A stretch of 64,000 nt of DNA from Candidatus Peribacteria bacterium (lineage in GTDB: Bacteria; Patescibacteriota; Gracilibacteria; Absconditabacterales; Absconditicoccaceae). The notes under the pieces are model-generated. The model did not search any database. It was not told where the DNA came from and saw nothing but the letters and a program-made list of their open reading frames with translations. The stretch spans positions 1 through 64,000 of the forward strand of contig CP060225.1 of assembly GCA_023898485.1 (NCBI GenBank), given 5' to 3'. The position numbers were made by a program, and so were the translations under genes. The number at the start of each line of letters is the position of its first letter. Positions within the stretch are counted from its first letter, which is position 1. Shown in pieces: positions 31,213 through 42,278 of this stretch.

Positions 31213-34200
31213 TTATGTAGATTGTTCGCGCGATGGTCTACCATGGAGTGGCGTGACAGGAGCAGACTCTGTGAGCGGAGTGGCAAGCCTAAGTGTCTCT
31301 GCTATACTGTGGCCTGTATCTCACAATATTTCCCCTAGGCTTCTGTCATTGCTAGTATCACCACGCATAGCTATCGTGAGAGCATACCCCACTCCAAGCT
31401 TTTGATCTTTGTCTCATCGGATAAGTTTTTGTCCAGCCTCACTAATGATGGTTTCTTGTGCTATTTCTGGAACTACTGCTCCTGCCGGAGTGATCGTAAT
31501 ATTGTTCTCGTGGAGTGTGTATCTGTATCATCCATGTTCGGTATAGACTGGATTCTCAGGATTGAGTTGCTCTACTTCCGTCTGGAAGTATCATTTGTAG
31601 ACCCCAGTAAGTGCGACCTGACCGATACGTCCTCTGATATGTTTGACTGTTCTATCTCTGAGCTTAAATTTATTGACACCGATATTGGTAGACCATTTGC
31701 TGATTTTTTTGAAACCATGATAACCTAAGATGCCTGTTGGTCACATGATGAGCCATTTGGTGATATTGCCTCATCGTTTGAGTCCTCTTTCTCGTTTGGT
31801 ATCCTCTTCTTTAAAACCTGTCTTATAACCGAAAATATAATCAGTATTGTTCGTAATCCATGAAGTATATCTACCAAGATCAAATTTCCCTTTGTGATAG
31901 ATGACGTTGCCATCTTTATCCTTGATAGTCCAGCCATCGGCAGGTGTGTAATTGTAGCCAAATCACTCATATTCGAAGGCAGTATCAACCGTAGGTTTGG
32001 GCAAGTCTTGGTGAAGATCGACTCAGACGTAATCATTGAAATCAGCAGGGAGTGGACGAGCCTGTTCGATATTGACGGTCAGATTTATGGTTTTTTCCAC
32101 CTTTTCACCATTGAAGTCTGCTTCGACAGGAAGTTGGATATTTTCGAGTACACCTTTTTCGAGTGGGTGAGACTGACCATCGCTACCGACATATTCAACG
32201 TGAGTGATAGTGAGTATTTTCGAGCCATTGGATCTGGTGACAAGACTAGTTTTTACTCTTATTTCTTCATAGGTTACGCCATCCACAGTAGTATTGCGGA
32301 TCACTGACCGATTATTGCCTGGGGTATGACTGGGTGGAGTCAGTGCAGCACCATTGTATGTATCGAGCACATCAAAATTAGTACCAGCCGGAAGCGATCT
32401 CTTTTTATAGAAATATTGGTCTATCCTATTTTCTTGACCTAGCCTGGTAGAGAGGGAGAATTCGGCCGGATCGCGGAGGATGTTTTCTTTCTTCTCATGC
32501 TCTTCTTTGGAAAGTGTTTTAGGCTGGAGCTGGAGAGATAGTTTTTTAGAAAGACGCTGGTCAGACAGACCTGTGCGTTTTGCGATAGCATTGATAGTGA
32601 CATCTGCAGGTATGGGAGTATGATCTTCAGGGAGTGAGAGTGTTTTTCTCACTCATACAGCTGTTTCATATTCTCGCTTGTTGAAAGTGAATACGCCAGT
32701 GACTGGATCGAGTACACATCATGTTATATACACTTTATCATATCTGATACCTCAGACGACAAGTCATCATGGGATTTGTATCTCTCCTCCCGCGATAGGT
32801 GGTTTGATCTCAAAAGTATCGATACTATATCATGTAGGTAGTTCAGACTGATCCTTTTTGTAAAACATAGGTCGAGTTTCGACTGTCTGTGGAGTATCGG
32901 TATAGATATTCTTTTCCATTGCAGGATCACTATTGATATTCTCCTCGAATTCCTTCTGCCCAGGTTTCATTCCTGCAGGCAAGATAGTCATTCTCAATTT
33001 CTTTGTGGGTTTATGATCTTTACCATTAGCATCCTTAATGGTCGCCCCCATATCACAGTCTATGTCCAGATTAGACTCCAATACAAAAGGAACCATCACG
33101 CCAGACACATCCTCATGTTTGATGGTAGTGATTTTGAATTCACCAGTATTCACATCAAAACTTCCATCTACTTCTATATTTTCATTGATACCATTGATAG
33201 TTCTTCTGATTTTCAGTGGGAACCCTCCGCTTGGATTCTTTAGATCGAGTATAGGATCCACACCTCCATTGATAGCTTTTAGATCACTAATGCTTTTCTT
33301 GTAGAAATACTCCCATGTACTGATAGTCTCCGACCCACCTGCAGTGATAGTAGCAGAAAAGTCTCTCTGCGCCTCGATATTCTCCTCGAATTCTTTCTGC
33401 TCTTTGGTAATGCCGGCTGGATGGAGAGAGACTTTGATGGTGTTTTTGAACTTCAGCTGTTTACCATCTTTTTTGCCTGTCACGATGAGAGGGATATCAG
33501 GGATACTTGTCGATTGTGTCGGATTGATGGTATTTCCTGTACTATCAAGGATTTTGATATCATCAAACTCTAATACATCGCCATTAACTTTATAGCATCA
33601 AGGATCGATCGTAGCATTGTGATACGTGATACCATGTACCTCTACACTAAAAGGTGGGACAGAAATAGTATCATAGTCTATAGTGACCGAAGAGCTTTTT
33701 TTGAAATAATTATCAAGATTGATGTGATTCTTCTTCTCTTTGTCCGTAAGGGAGATGATGAGAGGGTTCTGGTAGTCGATACTATCGGCAATGGTCAGGA
33801 TAGTATTGGTGGTGGCGAGTGCATTAGATATCGTGCTATTTATATATTGGGAATTCATAGTATATTGGAGACTGTTTTGATCTTTTTTATCTTTGTTTTC
33901 TTGCTCTTTATCTTTAGTTTTCTGGATATTATCCTTTATTCTTTGTATTTCTTGCTCTTTTATTTGTTTCTCATGTTTGGAATCTTTGATCTTTTGTTCT
34001 GTATCCACAATATCTTGCCTTTCGTCATCACTGAGACTTTTTTTGTCTTTTAGATTGAGTTTTTTGAGTTTTCCTTCAAGATCCTGTATATCTTTAGTAA
34101 TTTTTTTGATTTCTCATTCTAAGAGTTTTTGCTTCTTTTCATCTTTAGTAGTATTAAAAGTTTTACTGCTCAGTATGCCCTTTTCTTTTTGCCATGCTTG

Positions 34201-34392
34201 GATATCTCACCTTTTGGATGCGAGAGTAGAGGAGAGGGATTCGAATTTTTGGTATGCTTCAGGAGTAAAAAAATCATTCTCAAAATTTTTAACAATAGCA
34301 TCCATCGTATTTTTTACTGTTGTATTGAGTGCGTGGAGATTTTTCTGTGTCTCTAACTCCTTGCTCAATCACCCCAATGCAGCTATGCTCAT
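31213..34392 (-). CDS. large repetitive coiled-coil protein, 1059 aa
   Basis: Starts MSIAALGGLSKELETQ with no signal peptide. Residues about 85-200 are a highly charged coiled coil (KIKDSKHEKQIKEQEIQRIK). From 330 on, three related segments of about 150 residues each carry a (K/P)xxKEFEENI-type motif (near 331, 479 and 631), and FYKK recurs before each block. The remainder is beta-rich. Ten or so TGA codons are read as Gly, and no TAA/TAG interrupts the frame. No family recognised. It may be a cell-structure or surface protein; neither is shown by the sequence. Confidence 0.7.
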
Positions 34393-34627
34393 ATTCCCAT
34401 GACAATGATGTAAATCATGTTTATAATCATAAGAAACGTATACTCTTTTGTCAAAAAATCCCCCACCACTTCCATTCGATAGTTGACATTTTTTCTTTTC
34501 ACTTTAAGTTGACTTTTCGAAGAAAATAGTTATAAGAAAGAAGATGTGTTCATTACCAGCTAAAGCGGAAGCTGATCATTTACATATCAAGTAACAAATT
34601 CATAAATCACAAAAAATAAAAAAAGAT

Positions 34628-35905
34628 ATGAAGAATAAAATTAGAATATTCACAAAACAAACCCAGTATGATGCCCTAGAGGTTCTAGGCTACATATTGG
34701 TCATCATGACAGCATATTTCGTCGTGATGGCAATGGGGTACAGACAGTGGCAGAGCTATACTGCCGCACTGTTTGTAGCAGCTACAGTAGGAGTTACATA
34801 TACATTGTTCGTAAAATACAATGTGTATGAGGCCCTGACAAACTTTCTCTGCCGCCTGGCAGGGAAGCCACATGTAGATTTACAGAATCGGGAAAGGGTA
34901 CTATATGGAGTGATTGGTATGACACTATTTATACCAGGACTGCTTGCAGTCTTTACCGTCCCATATCTTCTGCAGGCATCATTTGGTGCATCTGTAGGGA
35001 TATCGTACTTGATGGCGATTCCTTTCGTTTTCTTAATATTCTTAGTAGATCGAGCTTTCGTTGCCACTATGGGGTATAAGAAAAAAATCGGGGTATTCTT
35101 CATCCGATTTGCCATAGCTGGGCTGTTAGGCTGGTTCTTAGCTCAGCCCATCGAGCTCCAGCTCTTCCACAAAGAAGTGGAGGAGGAGCTTGCCGAGCAG
35201 GGCGTGCAAAAACTGGCTGCCATCGAGGCAGACTGGCAGGACGAACAAGACCGTCTTGATGGTCAAGAAAAGGCAGCTGGTGTGGAGCTCGAAAGGGCTC
35301 GCACTGAGTATGAAAAAGAGGTAAACACTTCCATCGGTGGTCGTCAAGCTGGCCACGGCCCAGAAGCCAAGAAAAAGTTAGAATATTGGGAGGAACAAAA
35401 GGTGGTCTTTGCTGCCAAAAAGGAAGCAATCGATGCCGAAAGAGCTCGTCTAAAAGAGGTTTTTGATAATAAAAAGAAAACCTACCAAGACACCCAATCA
35501 CAAGGCCTTGGTGCGCAGATCCAAGCGTTCCATGCTGCCAGCAAGAAATACCCACCGATCAAGATTTATCATTGGGTCATTATGCTCACGATCTTGTGTA
35601 TTGACTTATCGCCACTCTTGGCGAAGTTCCTGATGACGAAAACACCATCAGATCGCAAAGAGGAGGAAGAGGATATGATTGCTGAGCACAAGAAATCAGA
35701 AATTCAAATCGACCATAAGTATGCACTTATGACCAAAGAGATTGAAGGAATGATTTCAATGATTCAACAACTTGATCTTTCTGATTCAGAAAGAGCCTCC
35801 TTCCATGAAGGAGAGAGAAGAAGAATCATCAAAAAATATTATGGAGAAGATGCGCTCCATGATATCACCCCACTACCAATATCCGCTAATTGAGCGTGGG
35901 GTTAA
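34628..35905 (+). CDS. DUF4407 membrane protein
   Basis: 425-aa protein of the DUF4407 family. Helices at about 20-40, 45-62, 100-125 and 130-150 include IPFVFLIFLVDRAFVATMG; then FAIAGLLGWFLAQPIELQLFHKE, a long charged coiled coil (190-300), and a last helix HWVIMLTILCIDLSPLLAKFL. The function is unknown. All internal Gly use GGN codons: no internal TGA, unlike most neighbours. With code 25 the reading frame runs four residues past TGA 35891 to TAA 35903-35905. Confidence 0.82.
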
Positions 35906-35920
35906 GAGTTAGTATCATCG

Positions 35921-35953
35921 CTACCCTTCTGAAACCAGGGGGTAGTTTTTTTA
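35921..35953 (+). terminator. terminator after the DUF4407 gene
   Basis: CTACCC and GGGTAG arms, followed by TTTTTTT on the plus strand. Confidence 0.85.
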
Positions 35954-36043
35954 TAGTATTTTTCCACTAAGTATTGACATTATAATAAAAATAATTATAG
36001 TGAAGAAAATAAAAAGTATTATAAACAATTAAAAAATAAAATT

Positions 36044-36412
36044 ATGAATGCGAATGTAAGAAATTTAGGAACATTTTTATTGACGTTATTTGCTTTCCTT
36101 CTTCTTTTTGTGCTCTTTCCAAACAGTGGTCTGTTTTTGAAGAATTCATTTAGGGGGTGGCTGGCGATGAGCGTCTTTATCTTGCCTTTACTGATGTTTG
36201 GCGTCAATAGTGCAGCATGGTATTTCTATCAACCACCGCACAGTGGTAGGGGGAGAAGACCAGTACGCCCAGCATATGATTGGCAAGAAATGGTAAGAGC
36301 AACGTGGAGAAGGGTTTTAATTCCTATTATTTTAACTGGAATTTTATTGGCCTATCACTACATGTGTGGTAGCCACTCAGTTCCCTACACAGGATTTACC
36401 CCTTGTTCCTAA
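36044..36412 (+). CDS. small membrane protein downstream of DUF4407
   Basis: 122-aa protein with three helices (TFLLTLFAFLLLFVLFP, WLAMSVFILPLLMFGV, VLIPIILTGILLAYHY) and an Arg-rich loop. No internal TGA, like the DUF4407 gene. No family recognised. Confidence 0.6.
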   Translation: MNANVRNLGTFLLTLFAFLLLFVLFPNSGLFLKNSFRGWLAMSVFILPLLMFGVNSAAWYFYQPPHSGRGRRPVRPAYDWQEMVRATWRRVLIPIILTGILLAYHYMCGSHSVPYTGFTPCS

Positions 36413-36493
36413 AACAAGGTGTCGGTGGCTTCCTCCCACCGCTTGGCGTTAGCCAGAGGAAATCATGAGTTTGGTAATCTCGCCAAAATTACT

Positions 36494-36530
36494 AAAAAAG
36501 CACAGGTTATTGCCTGGTGCTTTTCTTTTT
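36494..36530. terminator. bidirectional terminator
   Basis: GCACAGG pairs with CCTGGTGC (one bulge) and is flanked by A-rich and T-rich runs, serving both the plus-strand membrane gene and the minus-strand 1079-aa gene. Confidence 0.7.
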
Positions 36531-36540
36531 GTAGTGATTG

Positions 36541-39500
36541 TTAGTGAGCTTGTGAATCTGCTGTATTATTGTTAGCCTGTGAATCTGCTGTATTATTATT
36601 TGCCTGTGAATCTAGTGTGTTAGTATTAGCCTGTGAATCTCGTACTGTTTTCACATCATCCACCATCTCTCCTCCGAAGATATATGCTGGTAGTCCTACA
36701 AGCGCAGCCAGACCCTTGACGATATATCCTGCTAGACCGACGAGATTCGAGCCGAGTTTTTGGAAGTTGGCTATGAGCTCCATGATACTTTTGAAAAGAG
36801 GGGAGGATTGCTTCCATGATTCGATCTTTTTCTTGATCTCGCTGGAGAGGTCTTTACCTTTTCCATACAGATAGGCCATATATTCTCCTGCTATGAGGAG
36901 CTGGGTAGCGAGGCGTGTCGCAGACTCGAGCGATCCTGGGATGACCAGTGGAGAGAGACCTCCGAGGACTTGGTTATCCATCATATCGATTTGGATTCAT
37001 TCTTTGATACCAGAATTTTTGCGGTTGATAGTAACTATATGTCCATGGGATTTGTCTGTGTCGATGTAGAACTGTTCGCTAGCAGGAAGACCATTATTGA
37101 TTGTGACGAGGGTCTGATCGACCGTATTTCTGAGCTCTTTGATTTTCTCAGGATTGGATTCTCTATGCCAGATATTGCGCTCATTGAGCCAGCGAGCATA
37201 GGCTTCGCCTTGTCCAGGTTTTTGTAGCATAGGGTAGAGAGTGGTAACTGCGTCCTTGGACGTGACATCAGTATCGACATAGCTTTTGAGCGTTTTGAGA
37301 TCGAAACCACTTCTCCAGACATCCTTGCCGTACTCCAAGAAGCTATCCTGTTGTGAGAATTGGAGTTTGTTATTTTGCCACTCCCAAGGAGAGACGTCAG
37401 CACCACCATATCTCATCACGCCCGTCGTGAAGTTGGTCAGTTGAGCAATATTCATTGCTTCTGCGATGCTCGTAGGCCTGAGAGGAAGGGTGCTCGATTC
37501 TCCATTAGCTTTTTTATCATAGGTGATGGGTTGGTGAGTGAGTGAGACTCATGATCATATATCCTGACTTGCATCGAAAGTTGTCTCCTGTCCATAGCTT
37601 TTGATGATGACATTGCCTGTATCAGAGAGTTCTACGGTCATCGGAGAGGGGAGTTTGTTTTGGAGTTCTTGATTGAGATGGAGATATCGTGCAGCGATTT
37701 CAGATTTTTTCTCCAGAGAGAGTGGACTTGTTTTTCGCTGTTCAAGCTGTGCTTGCAACTCATTCGTCTTCACATCACTCAGGAGAGGGTTGCTATCTAT
37801 GTCGAAATCGATATCTCCTGCACTAACCCATGTGGTGATGAGAGTATCGACACCGGCTGTATCAGGAGTGGTCATCAGTGCTTGATGGAATTCTCTGAGC
37901 TTGAGAGGATCGATCATGAGATTCTGCTTGTTGAGTTGTTCGTATGCATAGGCAATATGTTGGAGTCAGACTTTGTTAGTATCGAAGAGCTCACGGAAGG
38001 TCTGAGTAGAATTTTTGAGAGTATCTGGATCTTGTCCTGTCATACCGATAAGTTCATTGACGAGGAGAGACCGCTCTATTTTTTGCGCGGAAGTACTATT
38101 GTCTAGTTGTCCTTTCATGAGAGGATCTGTTGTATTGTTGGCTATTGCTGCTCGGTTGATATCATAGCCGAGCGTTTGTGGTGTCGCATATGCCAGTACA
38201 TTACCCACCGTCAGTCACATGATAGCAGACGCATTCTGTGGCGCACGGAGGAGAGCATTGACATGATCGACATCATAGCGAGGGATATCAGTGAGAACAG
38301 TAGCTTTTTCTGTAGTTTCAAATACTCACTCTTGCGCCAAGAGCTCGTTCCATGTGTATTCGCCGCTGTAGTACTTATCGACAGCAACAGGATCAATGAT
38401 TTTCAATTTATGTGTCGTGAGGTAGTCTTCTATCTTTTTATTGAGGATATTAATTTGTGTAAGATCAATAGACTTATCTTCATTGTTGATAAGATTATCC
38501 TTGATCTGTGCGCGCGAGAGCGCTTGATCGACGAGATTGATTCATCCACCATCATTGGCAAGTGATGCAGTCATCTGCTCTTTGGCAGTATTACCCTGGC
38601 TTGCCCAGTATGCACCGAGAACAGTGCCGCCGTTGGCTGTTTTTTTGAGAGCAAATTCATTATTACTATTGAGTTCAAGATATTTGTCACGAAATGATTT
38701 ATAGGTTTCATTTGGAGGTATTACACTACCGATAGTGACTGCAGGTATAGTGGCAGCTTCTGTTCCTTCTGGAGCTGTGGTCACACACGAAGAGAGATTG
38801 CTATCTATACCAAGTTTTTCAAGCATCTGATCCAGATCTTCGCCAGCTCTTCCACCTATGGCAAGCCCCTTAAAAAGTCCTGTCAGACCCATCATTCTTC
38901 CATTGAAAAAATAGTTGAGTGCAGAGAGTCACGCAATAGATCAGAGGATAGTATAGCCAGCTTTCTTATTCTTGCCAAAGAGGACTTGATAGAGACCATA
39001 GATCGTGACACCCATACCTGCAAGCATAGCAAGATTTCCACCTCTACGTTTTTGTGCCTCATCCAACCCATCGACCTTACCTAGTAATCACTCTACAGGA
39101 GGACAGGGTATATTTTTTTGATTATTATTTCATGATAGTTGCTCTTTGCCCTGTTGAGGACCACAATATTCATTGAAAAATCTTTGGAGTTCTGGATCTC
39201 TCTCGTATCATTGGAGATTTTTCCAGTCTCCTGTGTGGAGTTGGGCAATAGTTTTGGTACGTCGATCTATTTCATCGTTGATGGCCGCTATCATAGCTGC
39301 ACTACCTGTAGCTGACTTAAGCTCTCTTCTCTGTGTGATAAGATCCTTTTTTTCATTCTCGAGTCTGTTAGCTAATTTACGAGCAGCCGCATTACCACCT
39401 GGTTTTTCAACCGTAATAATTGCTGTACCAGAATTTATATCGAGTGAAAATTGTGGATCTAATTCTCTGATCTGTCTGAGCTCTTTGTTGATTTCTCTTT

Positions 39501-39780
39501 TGAGTCTTCTGACTTCCTGTCGTTCTTCTTTGCTGAGTGATCCTTTATACTCTTTGAGTTCATTATTATTGATTCTTTTACCAAAGTGTTTCATATCTGT
39601 TTCATGATTTTCTGACGCAGAAGGAGTATTGATGTGTGGTTCTGGCTGTGCATCAGATCACAAAATCACCTCTTCTGTCAGAGTTCCAAGTTCTTCTTTG
39701 GTTCATGCCAAAAGCTCACGTAGTCTCTGCACCTTGGAGTCTAGTGATGCTTTTTGTGCTTCTATTGTGATACCGTCCAT
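36541..39780 (-). CDS. large uncharacterised protein, 1079 aa, with C-terminal 9-aa repeats
   Basis: Starts at Met 39780 (MDGITIEAQKASLDSKVQRL); upstream in-frame hydrophobic sequence up to the TAG at 39844 leaves open a non-ATG start with a signal anchor. Helical charged N-terminus, a hydrophobic stretch near 255-275, another near 1020-1040 (LGSNLVGLAGYIVKGLAALVG), and a terminal run of four DSQANxNTx units. Twelve or so TGA codons are read as Gly; all frames between are open. No family recognised. Size, orientation and locus resemble the 1059-aa gene, suggesting a shared pathway. Confidence 0.7.
36545..36650 (-). repeat. 27-bp tandem repeat in the 1079-aa gene
   Basis: Four copies of a 27-bp unit (core TGTGAATCTGCTGTATTATT) encode DSQANxNTx. 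The length is a multiple of three, so copy changes keep the frame. Copies differ slightly. Confidence 0.7.
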
Positions 39781-39885
39781 ACCTATCAAGGAAACTATAA
39801 AGAATATGATCCCTCTAATGGTAAGAAAAGTAGTATTTTTTTGCTAAAATGATCCTATATGTGACAATATATCATTTGACATTTT

Positions 39886-40593
39886 CTAATTTTTCACTGT
39901 CTGGGCGAAGAAATCTTCGAGTGATCCAGAGACGCTGTCCATCGATCAGTTATAGAGGAGTCTTCCATGATGGATGATGGCAAAATCATTTGCTACTTCT
40001 TCGACATCAGAGAGAATATGAGTAGAGAAGAGGAGGGTTTTTCCTTGTGATTTGAGATGGTTAATAACATTTTTTATCGTGATCCTACCCAATGGATCTA
40101 CACCTGCCATAGGCTCATCCCAAATCAGAAAGTCAGGATCACCTACGAGCGACATGGCAAGTCCCAAACGCTTTTTCATTCCTGCAGAGTATTTAGCAAC
40201 GCGTGTAGTATTGTCTGCATCGAGACCCACTTGTTCCAGGAGTGAAGAGAGATGCTTCTTGGCTTCTTGGCTTCTTGGCTTCTTGACTTCTGATTGATGA
40301 AGATCCCAGACTAGTTTCATCTGCTCATATCCTGTCAGATAGGGGAAAAGCTGCGTCGTATCAGGCGCATATCCGATATGCGAGGTAGATGTGACGATGT
40401 GTCAGGGTTCTGTTTTCATAAACCCCATAATACATTTGATAAGTGTTGTTTTACCAGCGCCATTTGGTCCAAGTAGTGCAAAAATAGACCCAGACGGAAT
40501 ATCGAGTGAGATGTGATGGAGGAGTGTTTTTTTCTTGCCCCAGTCAGTGGTGACAGTTTTGGTGAGATCCTGTACGGTGAGAATAGTATTCAT
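39886..40593 (-). CDS. ABC transporter ATP-binding protein
   Basis: 235-aa ATPase. Walker [10 protein letters not shown] (residues 40-48), Q-loop region [10 protein letters not shown], signature [15 protein letters not shown], Walker [15 protein letters not shown]-loop [11 protein letters not shown]. Looks like a CcmA/NatA-type exporter or drug-resistance ATPase. Two TGA codons are read as Gly. A four-copy 8-bp tandem repeat sits in the coding sequence between the Q-loop and the signature. No permease gene is adjacent. Confidence 0.9.
40254..40285 (-). repeat. 8-bp tandem repeat (CAAGAAGC x4) inside the ABC ATPase gene
   Basis: Four perfect copies of CAAGAAGC on the coding strand. The period is not a multiple of three, so gain or loss of one copy would shift the frame. 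At four copies the frame is open. Confidence 0.85.
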
Positions 40594-40614
40594 ATATTAT
40601 TGGTCAGTCGTAGA

Positions 40615-41271
40615 TTAAAAATCCAATTTCGCTATATTGACGCTATTCTGTATCCCAAAAAGATCATGAAGAAGTCTGGTGAGGATTTGCTGTTTGTATT
40701 CTGGCTCAGGCGCATCTCCAATGATTGAGAAATACTTGAGTATATAGATGATGAGTTGGGTGAGTTTTTGCTGATTGAGAGCGACATTGTTATGATAGGC
40801 ACCTGATAAGCGCTTGAGGTAGTCAGTATAACCATCGATACTTCTGGCGCTTTGTGTGTCGATGAGATGCTTATAGTACATATCGACATGAAAATCTTCC
40901 AGCACATTCTCAAAAAACGGAGCAAACAGACCCGCAATGAGTTTATCATTGACATTGTGCGTATTGCCTCCCGTATCCTCTTCGAAAAACACATGATGCA
41001 GTGCAACGATAAGTTTGTCATCACTGACAGTCTGTAGGATCATCACGAGAAATGCAGCAATATGTCCATTATCACTCTTTGATTGTTGGATTTGCTGTGC
41101 GATAGCTTTAGCCTTTTTTTGGTTCTGTTCGACACGAGCGACCGCTTCAGCAGAGACGGCTTGCGATTCTGCAGCCGTACCTAATCATTGCATACCTTCT
41201 GCCGCCATCGATCACTGATAACTTTCGAAACTTTCTTCCATAAGAATCCTAGCAGATAAAATATCCGTCAT
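40615..41271 (-). CDS. uncharacterised soluble protein, 218 aa
   Basis: Helical protein; residues 25-75 are Ala/Glu/Gln-rich (AESQAVSAEAVARVEQNQKK), the rest mixed. Two TGA codons are read as Gly and add the first 75 residues. It lies 21 bp upstream of the ABC ATPase gene on the same strand, so both may be expressed together. No family recognised. Confidence 0.6.
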
Positions 41272-41395
41272 TTTGTATAGTTTTTATCTTGCATTTCAAA
41301 TACAAATGCATATACCCAGACCCACTGACGCTTTTGCTGTCACTTTTTTTGATGCTCATTGTCCATGAAGTATCAAAGAAGTTCTGGGAAGTTCT

Positions 41396-41482
41396 GGTGA
41401 GGTGCCTGAGAGGCCGAAAGGAGCTCACTGCTAACGAGTCGTACGAGAGATCGTACCGCGGGTTCGAATCCCGCCCTCACCG
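41396..41482 (+). tRNA. tRNA-Ser (GCT anticodon)
   Basis: 87-nt class II tRNA: acceptor GGTGAGG...CCTCACC plus discriminator G, D-arm, anticodon loop CTGCTAA, a long variable arm (GTCGTACGAGAGATCGTAC) and T-arm GGGTTCGAATCCC. The variable arm identifies Ser. No CCA is encoded. It sits between the minus-strand 218-aa gene and the tRNA-Met region. Confidence 0.93.
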
Positions 41483-41493
41483 ATTTTGACTGT

Positions 41494-41548
41494 GGCACGG
41501 TAGCTCAGTTTGGTTATCCCGACACGTCGGGATCATAAGGGCGACGTA
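41494..41548 (+). pseudogene. 5' fragment of a tRNA-Met-like gene with palindrome
   Basis: Begins GGCACGGTAGCTCAG like the intact tRNA-Met at 41828, then diverges into a palindrome ATCCCGAC-AC-GTCGGGAT (41516-41533) followed by ATCATAAGGGCG, and lacks the T-arm and 3' acceptor strand. The 38 nt from AGCTCAG to CATAAG are repeated exactly at 41915-41952. Confidence 0.75.
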
Positions 41549-41573
41549 GTTTATTCCTTGATAATCCAATGCT

Positions 41574-41816
41574 ATGTGATATGCATATGTGTTGGAATTG
41601 AGTAATGGCAAATGGTATTATGGCTCCACAAGAAATATAGACCAGAGAATTCGTCAACATCAACAGTGAGATGTACAGACCACTGCAGGAAAATTTGTTC
41701 AGCTACTGTATGTGAAAGAGTGTAAAACATATGGTGAAGCTCGCATGTTTGAATTACTGTGCAAGAAATCTAAAAACAAGAAGTATATAGAAAAGCTATT
41801 TACTTCATGTGAGTAG
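41574..41816 (+). CDS. GIY-YIG nuclease domain protein
   Basis: 80-aa protein with the GIY-YIG core: Y-x-Y near the start (MGYAYVLELSNG), YYGST, and RNIDQRIRQHQQGD, the usual helix with catalytic Arg. Single-domain relatives include UvrC-like nucleases and homing-type endonucleases. Two TGA codons are read as Gly. It is placed between a broken and an intact copy of a tRNA-Met gene, a typical setting for a mobile or homing element. Confidence 0.75.
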
Positions 41817-41827
41817 TTCATTATTGT

Positions 41828-41901
41828 GGCACGGTAGCTCAGCTGGTTAGAGCGCGCCTCTCATAAGGGCGAGGCCGGGAGTTCAAGTCTCCCCCGTGCT
41901 A
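41828..41901 (+). tRNA. tRNA-Met (CAT anticodon)
   Basis: 74-nt cloverleaf: acceptor GGCACGG/CCGTGCT, D-loop AGCTCAGCTGGTTAGAGC, anticodon stem CGCCT/GGGCG with loop CTCATAA, T-arm GGGAGTTCAAGTCTCCC. CAT could also be a Lys-modified Ile2 tRNA; I cannot separate these from the sequence. An initiator tRNA seems unlikely because the first acceptor pair is formed. Confidence 0.88.
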
Positions 41902-41910
41902 GTAAAAACT

Positions 41911-41989
41911 ACCAAGCTCAGTTTGGTTATCCCGACACGTCGGGATCATAAGCACCGAGAGACTATTCAGTCAAGTCTCCCCTGTGCTA
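41911..41989 (+). pseudogene. second broken tRNA-Met-like copy
   Basis: Contains AGCTCAG...palindrome...CATAAG identical to 41502-41539 and a degenerate 3' end (CAAGTCTCCCCTGTGCTA) like that of the intact tRNA, but no proper anticodon arm or 5' acceptor strand. Confidence 0.7.
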
Positions 41990-42069
41990 ACATCAAAAAC
42001 ACACATCTATTGTTGTCGTCTTCATAGATATAATCCTCTCATTTTATTCATCATTCGTGTCGTCGTATT

Positions 42070-42237
42070 ATGGCAAAAAAGACCGCAAGAATCAATATTG
42101 CACTCCTTTGTACTACTTGTAACAAACAGAACTACGTCTCTACCATTAGCAAGGAAAACAAACCCACTAATGTGAGCAAATTCTGCAAGCAATGCAAAAA
42201 ACACACAGACCACAAACGAAGAGAGAAACTCAAATAG
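42070..42237 (+). CDS. rpmG: 50S ribosomal protein L33
   Basis: 55-aa zinc-ribbon form of L33: CTTC near residue 14 and CKQC near 40 bind zinc; NYVSTISKENKPT is typical. No TGA. It lies 41 bp upstream of rpsP; these two form a short ribosomal operon. Confidence 0.9.
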   Translation: MAKKTARINIALLCTTCNKQNYVSTISKENKPTNVSKFCKQCKKHTDHKRREKLK

Positions 42238-42278
42238 TGTCTGACTCCTTATTTTACTTATTTTGTCGCATAGTTCAT

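Noticed and set aside
31725..32036. Minus-strand frame within the 1059-aa gene
   Set aside because: Different phase from the continuous large frame and no motif.
30592..32307. Plus-strand frames opposite the large minus-strand genes
   Set aside because: Antisense shadows without recognisable motifs; the minus strand has unbroken code-25 frames with repeats.
41396..41989. rRNA or tmRNA in the tRNA region
   Set aside because: Only tRNA and tRNA fragments are recognisable; no rRNA or tmRNA motif seen.
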